DNA of 36,683 nucleotides from Rubrivivax sp. (GTDB taxonomy: Bacteria; Pseudomonadota; Gammaproteobacteria; Burkholderiales; Burkholderiaceae_C), in assembly GCA_030680415.1 (NCBI GenBank), contig JAUXVE010000019.1:1-36683 (forward strand), given 5' to 3'. How positions within the stretch are numbered: position 1 is the stretch's first letter; each line of letters opens with the position of its first letter. The position numbers and the translations under genes were made by a program. This document shows, one piece after another, positions 32,654-36,683 of this stretch. Below the pieces are notes generated by a model, which was not told the origin of the DNA, did no database searches, and saw only the letters and a program-made list of their open reading frames with translations.

Positions 32654-33408
32654 ACGAATCCTTTCCATGTCGGCTCTGTGAGCGAGCCGAAGAATGCCAT
32701 GTTCTTTGCGCGACGCAAAGAATCGAGACGCCCCCACATGTCGGGGGAGGTCGGACTCATCGTTTGTTCACAAGCCGCGTCAATGTCCAGCACAACGTGT
32801 GCCCGTCGCCCAGCGACATCTCCGGGCGCAGGCTCAAGCGACTGCAACACCGTCAATACGATGCCATCAGCCGGCAAGGGAAAGACGACGCGCGTGACGA
32901 ATTGAGTGAGGTCTTGTGGCAGCGTAGGCGGAATCTTCGGTCCTGCGGTAAGCACTGTGTCCAGATCGACCTTCTCGGTGTCAGGAAGCGGCACTCGGTT
33001 GATGTACCGCACGCCCAAACGCAAGACGATCGAAGGCTCGAAGACTTCAACGTAGACAGGCCAGAGGGCTCGCAATGTCGCGACAAGTCCGTCCCAAGAC
33101 TCGTATGGCGGCAAACGGCTGACAGCTAGGCCGTCGCTCTTCGCTTGAACCACCCAGCGGCCCTCCTGATCGTCTAGGCGCACCCCGATCAAGCCGGTCG
33201 ACACGTCGTTCTTGACCTCCTCGTCACTGCCAAACTGCATGTGCGAGGCCACGAAGCGAATGCTCTGTGCCTTGGGAAACTGGTCCTTCAGCCGATCCCT
33301 GAAGGCATCGAAGTCCGACTCGACCACAGGTCGCGAGAGCCGCACGCGGATCTCGATGACGGCCTCAGCTACTGGCGCGTTGGTCAAGTGTGGGTACGAC
33401 TGCATCAT
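32650..33408 (-). CDS. TIGR04255 family protein
   Basis: This 252-residue protein of the sporadically distributed TIGR04255 family begins MMQSYPHLTNAPVAEAVIEIRV, the family's N-terminal motif. Diagnostic later blocks are LIGVRLDDQEGRWVVQAKSDGLAVSRLPPYESWDGL, LRLGVRYINRVPLP and, at the C-terminus, LDIDAACEQ and LRRAKNMAFFGSLTE. No enzymatic motif is known or visible. The family has patchy phyletic distribution, consistent with horizontal transfer. Two adjacent ATGs (33408, 33405) are possible; 33408 is used. It heads the three-gene cassette. A 12-bp palindrome and a weak -10-like TATGCT (33429-33434) lie in the 92-base gap upstream. Confidence 0.88.
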   Translation of the reverse strand: MMQSYPHLTNAPVAEAVIEIRVRLSRPVVESDFDAFRDRLKDQFPKAQSIRFVASHMQFGSDEEVKNDVSTGLIGVRLDDQEGRWVVQAKSDGLAVSRLPPYESWDGLVATLRALWPVYVEVFEPSIVLRLGVRYINRVPLPDTEKVDLDTVLTAGPKIPPTLPQDLTQFVTRVVFPLPADGIVLTVLQSLEPAPGDVAGRRAHVVLDIDAACEQTMSPTSPDMWGRLDSLRRAKNMAFFGSLTEPTWKGFV

Positions 33409-33463
33409 TGATATCGACCTATGTCTTCAGCATAGCGCACCGAAAGTCGCCATGCACTCCACC

Positions 33464-33475
33464 ACGCGATCGCGT
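33464..33475. promoter_or_regulatory. Perfect 12-bp palindrome upstream of the cassette
   Basis: ACGCGATCGCGT equals its own reverse complement. It lies 56-67 bases upstream of the TIGR04255 start, in the gap after hsdR, where an operator for the cassette promoter would sit. No binding protein is known. Confidence 0.45.
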
Positions 33476-33500
33476 TACTGGGGGCAGTCCAGCAAGGCGC

Positions 33501-36500
33501 CTACTGTGGGAACGCATTTCGGTCCGTTCCGGTGTAGTGGTCGTACACATGCGCATAGGTACGAGCCACCTTCTCAGCTCGGATGTCCCGCGTGTACGCC
33601 GCGGGCAATCGTCGCATCTCCAGCTTCAGCGTCTGCATCACCCCCGCCTTCGCCTGCTGCTTCTCCCGCCAGTCCAGCACCAGCTTCTCGCGCTTCAGCG
33701 TCGCCAGTAGCTCCCGGCACACATTCTTGACTTCCGCCTCCTCGGCCTTGGTCAGCACCGGCTCCGGCTTGGTGAGGATGTCGAACAGCGCCAGTTCCTC
33801 CTCGGTCAGGCCCTCGGCGACGCCGCGTTGCTCCTCGGCGGTCAGCGTCCGGGCGAACGACTTCAGCTCCTCGAAGAACGCCTCGATGTTCTGGCTGCCG
33901 GCGTTGTAGTCGTCGATCAGCGCCTGGAACTTCTCGGCCAGATCCATGCGCGAGGCGTTCACGGCCACCATCTGCGCCAGCTTGCCGGCGATCAACTGCT
34001 TCAACTTCTCCGCCTCGGTGCGCTTGTGGCCCTGGGCGAACTTCGCCTGGAGCGCCGTGAAGTCGATCTCCGACAGGTTCACCAGCGCCTCGGGGTTGCT
34101 GGCCGGACCGATGCGGTAGCCCTCGGTGGCGATGGAGTCGTTGAGCAGCGCCTCCACGTCGCTCATCACCGCGCCGATGTCGGGCGGGTCGGTCTCGGCG
34201 TGGATCTTGGCCGCCAAGTACGACACCAGCACCGACAGCGGCGCCAGCTCGTTGGCCGCGGCGTCGGGCAGGATGGCCTTGAACAGCCGCGACACCCGGC
34301 TGGCGAGCTGCAGGAAGTGCTTCTTGTCGGCCTCGCCGCCCAGAAACGCCTCCACGGCGTCGTCGATCAGGCCGATGCGCACGAAACCCTGCGCCCGCGC
34401 GATGGCCTCCAACGGCACGCCGCGCACCTGGGCGAAGCCGGCCACCTCGTTCAGCGCCGCATTCAGCGCCGCCACCAGCTCGGCCTTGTCCAGGATCGGC
34501 CCGCCGCCCTCGCCACCAGCCCCGCCGGGGCCGCCAGCGGCCGGACGCGCATACGTGGCCAGCGCGCTCTGCAGCGCCCGGAAGATGCCGACGTAGTCCA
34601 CGATCAGGCCGCTCTCCTTGCCCGGCGCCACGCGGTTGGCCCGCGCGATGGTCTGCATCAGCGTGTGCGCCCGCATCGGCTTGTCCAGGTAGATCGTCGA
34701 GCAGGTCGGCACGTCGAAGCCGGTGATCCACATCGCACACACGAACACCAGCCGCAACGCGCTGTCCGGATCCTTGAACTTCTCGTCCAGGCTCTCCTTC
34801 AGCATGCGCTGCCGGTGCGGCACGATGTCCAGCCCCTTGGCCTTGAGATCCTCGATCTCGTTCTGGCCCTGGCTCACGACCACCGCCATGTCGGTCGTCT
34901 GCATCAGGTGGATGCGGGCGATCAGCGCCTCGCGGGCATCCCCCTGCGCCGGCTCCAGCGCCGCCTTCAGCCGCGCAATCTCGGCCTTCCAGTGCCCCTG
35001 CACCTTGTCGTACATGCGCACCGCGGTGGCCTTGTCGATGCACACCATCATCGCCTTGCCGCGGTAGCCGCGGCCGGTGAAGTGCACCACCACGTCCTTG
35101 GCGATGGCCTCCAGCCGGTCCTCGCGGGTAATGATGTGGTACTCGCGGCCGAACTCGCGCTCCAGCTTCTTCTCCTGGGCCTCGTCCAGTTCGGCCGCCT
35201 CCAGCAGTTCCTCCAGGTCGCGGTTCAGCTCCTGGTTGGTGAGTTGCACCTCGGGGATGCGGTTCTCGTAGTACAGCGGCACCGTGGCGCCGTCTTCGAT
35301 CGAGCGGGCGAAGTCGTACACGCTGACGTAGTCGCCGAACACCTCGCGCGTGCGCTCTTCCTCGCCCTTGATCAGCGGCGTGCCCGTGAACCCGATGAAG
35401 CCCGCGTTGGGCAGCGCGTTGCGCATGTTCAGCGCGAAGATGTCGTACTGGCTGCGGTGCGCCTCGTCGGTGATGACGATCACGTCCGATCGGTCCGACA
35501 GCATCGGGTACGGCTGCCCCGGCTCGTTCCGGAACTTCTGGATCAGCGTGAAGATAACGCGCTCGTTGCCGCGCAGCAGTTCCTTCAGGTGTTCGCCGCT
35601 GGTGGCGCGCACGTCCTCGCGCGCCGTGGCGCCGGTGGCTTTGAAGGTCTTGCTGATCTGGTCGTCCAGCTCCTCGCGGTCGGTCACGATCACGAAGGTG
35701 CAACTGCCCAGCACCCGGTGCAGCACCTTCTGCGTGAAGAACACCATCGACAGGCTCTTGCCCGAGCCCTGCGTGTGCCAGAACACGCCCAGGCGCTTGC
35801 GCTCCGTCTTCTCCGTCTCTCGCAGCTCCACCAGCCGCGCGATGGACTTGTTCACGCCCAGGAACTGGTGGTTCTTGGCCGTCTTCTTGATCAGGCCGCC
35901 CTTGCCCTCCTCGAAGACGGTGAAGTTCTCGATGTAGTCCAGCAGCCGCGCCGGCTCCAGCAGGCCGCGCAGCGCGCGCTCCAGGCTCACCTTGCCGGCC
36001 TCGTCCTCGTCGGCCACGCGCTTCCAGTCGAAGAAGTGCTCCCAGCCGCTGGTGAGCGTGCCCACCTTGGTGTCCGAGGCATTGCTTAGCAGGATGAAGG
36101 CATTGGGGTGGAAGAGCTGCGGCACGCTCTGGCCGCGGTAGTCGCGCAGGTTGTCGTCGAAGGCGCTCTTCAGCGGCACGGCCGGCTTCTTCAGCTCGAT
36201 GAACACCAGCGGCAGGCCGTTGACAAAGCCCAGCAGGTCGCAGCGGCGGCGGTACATGTCGCCGGCCACCCACATCTGCGCGGCCAGGAAGAACTCGTTT
36301 TTGGCCGGCGTGGCCCAGTCGATCACGCGCAGCGTCTCGGTGCTGTGCCCGCCGTGCTCGTCGGGCACTTTCACCTTCACGCCGTCTTTCAGCAGCCGGT
36401 AGAAGTCGCGGTTGGCGTTGACGGCGATCTGCTTGGAGCGGTCCTGCGCGAGCTGCTCGATGGCCTGCGCGTAGGCGTCGGCCGGCAGGCCGGGGTTCAG

Positions 36501-36557
36501 CGCCACCAGCGCCGCGCGCAGGCGGCGGCTCAGGATGACCTGGCCCGAGTTTGTCAC
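33501..36557 (-). CDS. hsdR: Type I restriction endonuclease subunit HsdR, N-terminally truncated
   Basis: This 1018-residue restriction/translocation subunit has the nuclease core at residues 95-145 with Asp107 in RRCDLLGFVNG and Glu121-Leu-Lys123. The SF2 motor carries Walker A TQGSGKS (262-268), DEAH (364-367), TGTP (391-394) and an arginine-finger-type QTIARANR motif. A helical C-terminal region for subunit contact follows a Gly-rich linker (GGPGGAGGEGGG). Family members usually have about 40-60 residues before the segment matching GQVILSRRLRAALVALNP; here that stretch is missing. An in-frame stop lies at 36582-36584 and the only start is GTG at 36557, with GGAGG 3 bases upstream. No hsdM or hsdS is in view, so it may be an orphan or a broken remnant. 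Confidence 0.93.
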   Translation of the reverse strand: MTNSGQVILSRRLRAALVALNPGLPADAYAQAIEQLAQDRSKQIAVNANRDFYRLLKDGVKVKVPDEHGGHSTETLRVIDWATPAKNEFFLAAQMWVAGDMYRRRCDLLGFVNGLPLVFIELKKPAVPLKSAFDDNLRDYRGQSVPQLFHPNAFILLSNASDTKVGTLTSGWEHFFDWKRVADEDEAGKVSLERALRGLLEPARLLDYIENFTVFEEGKGGLIKKTAKNHQFLGVNKSIARLVELRETEKTERKRLGVFWHTQGSGKSLSMVFFTQKVLHRVLGSCTFVIVTDREELDDQISKTFKATGATAREDVRATSGEHLKELLRGNERVIFTLIQKFRNEPGQPYPMLSDRSDVIVITDEAHRSQYDIFALNMRNALPNAGFIGFTGTPLIKGEEERTREVFGDYVSVYDFARSIEDGATVPLYYENRIPEVQLTNQELNRDLEELLEAAELDEAQEKKLEREFGREYHIITREDRLEAIAKDVVVHFTGRGYRGKAMMVCIDKATAVRMYDKVQGHWKAEIARLKAALEPAQGDAREALIARIHLMQTTDMAVVVSQGQNEIEDLKAKGLDIVPHRQRMLKESLDEKFKDPDSALRLVFVCAMWITGFDVPTCSTIYLDKPMRAHTLMQTIARANRVAPGKESGLIVDYVGIFRALQSALATYARPAAGGPGGAGGEGGGPILDKAELVAALNAALNEVAGFAQVRGVPLEAIARAQGFVRIGLIDDAVEAFLGGEADKKHFLQLASRVSRLFKAILPDAAANELAPLSVLVSYLAAKIHAETDPPDIGAVMSDVEALLNDSIATEGYRIGPASNPEALVNLSEIDFTALQAKFAQGHKRTEAEKLKQLIAGKLAQMVAVNASRMDLAEKFQALIDDYNAGSQNIEAFFEELKSFARTLTAEEQRGVAEGLTEEELALFDILTKPEPVLTKAEEAEVKNVCRELLATLKREKLVLDWREKQQAKAGVMQTLKLEMRRLPAAYTRDIRAEKVARTYAHVYDHYTGTDRNAFPQ

Positions 36558-36559
36558 CT

Positions 36560-36569
36560 GCCTCCACCA
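36560..36569 (+). other. tmRNA/tRNA 3'-end-like sequence, possible att remnant
   Basis: GCCTCCACCA matches the terminal acceptor-stem-plus-CCA end of bacterial tmRNA (and some tRNAs). It is followed by an AT-rich stretch (36570-36595) unlike the flanking GC-rich sequence. It is placed exactly where hsdR loses its N-terminus. Ten bases are few, so this is only suggestive. The remaining sequence to 36683 holds no gene. Confidence 0.25.
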
Positions 36570-36683
36570 ACCCCAATGAAATCAACAACTTAGAGCGGAG
36601 TTTTGGCGCGTATGGCACTACGCCTGTGCAGTCGCCCGCCGATTGTCGAGCCCGCCTGCGCGGGTGCCTCAGACCAGCACGCG

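Noticed and set aside
33574..36618. 1014-codon minus-strand frame starting upstream of hsdR, and the 753-codon plus-strand frame at 33828-36089
   Set aside because: Both are shadows of hsdR. The first begins with a plausible short peptide but continues as out-of-frame hsdR with no motifs.
36651..36664. Hairpin CCCGC-CTGC-GCGGG at the right edge
   Set aside because: A five-base GC stem is expected by chance in such GC-rich DNA and has no T-run.

Overview
The window is high-GC (roughly 70% by eye) bacterial chromosome with the gene families, start-codon habits (many GTG starts) and synteny of a betaproteobacterium of the order Burkholderiales, most like the Rubrivivax/Leptothrix/Methylibium group. 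The taxon is inferred from protein resemblance and from the kdsD-kdsC-lptC / cation antiporter / apt neighbourhood, not from a marker gene. Bases 1-199 hold no gene I can support.

Left part (200-10309, all minus strand): a glutaredoxin-like protein lies downstream of a complete YejABEF-type peptide ABC importer (yejA-yejB-yejE-yejF, gaps of 1-13 bases). A secreted thioredoxin-domain protein is coupled to the front of that operon. Upstream are an EAL-like/HDOD signalling protein, a putative PD-(D/E)XK-fold protein and a DUF427 protein.

Middle part (10420-23930): mixed-strand housekeeping and metabolic genes. These are a pirin with a hexanucleotide repeat directly after its start codon, a DUF4397 lipoprotein, an 83-residue conserved-looking protein, an SRAP (YedK/HMCES-type) DNA-protein crosslink protein, an NnrU-family membrane protein, a MaoC-like dehydratase, a PotF-like periplasmic binding protein without transporter genes, a small membrane-anchored protein, a PaaI-type thioesterase with a long-chain acyl-CoA synthetase, an HDOD protein, a GMC oxidoreductase with a MarC-family membrane protein, a glycine-rich RRM RNA-binding protein with a palindrome in its promoter region and a clear terminator, and a short-chain dehydrogenase.

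Right core part (23965-31605): kdsD-kdsC-lptC (KDO synthesis and LPS transport) run leftwards. Divergently, a KefB/KefC-type antiporter, a histidine-phosphatase-fold protein, apt, a 55-residue basic protein and a COG2509 FAD-dependent dehydrogenase run rightwards. The lptA-lptB genes that usually follow lptC are replaced here by the short-chain dehydrogenase.

Accessory part (31606-36683): composition becomes visibly more AT-rich. The boundary carries an 18-bp sequence that reads as the last codons of mnmE (FCIGK-stop), the same kind of site used by SGI1-type islands. Next comes a tightly coupled three-gene cassette: a TIGR04255 protein, a 171-residue unknown and a 129-residue unknown. Then comes a type I restriction subunit HsdR that appears to lack its N-terminal segment and has no HsdM/HsdS in view. 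Immediately upstream of hsdR is a short stretch resembling the 3' end of a tmRNA/tRNA gene. This part is the best candidate for an undescribed, possibly defence-related, system.
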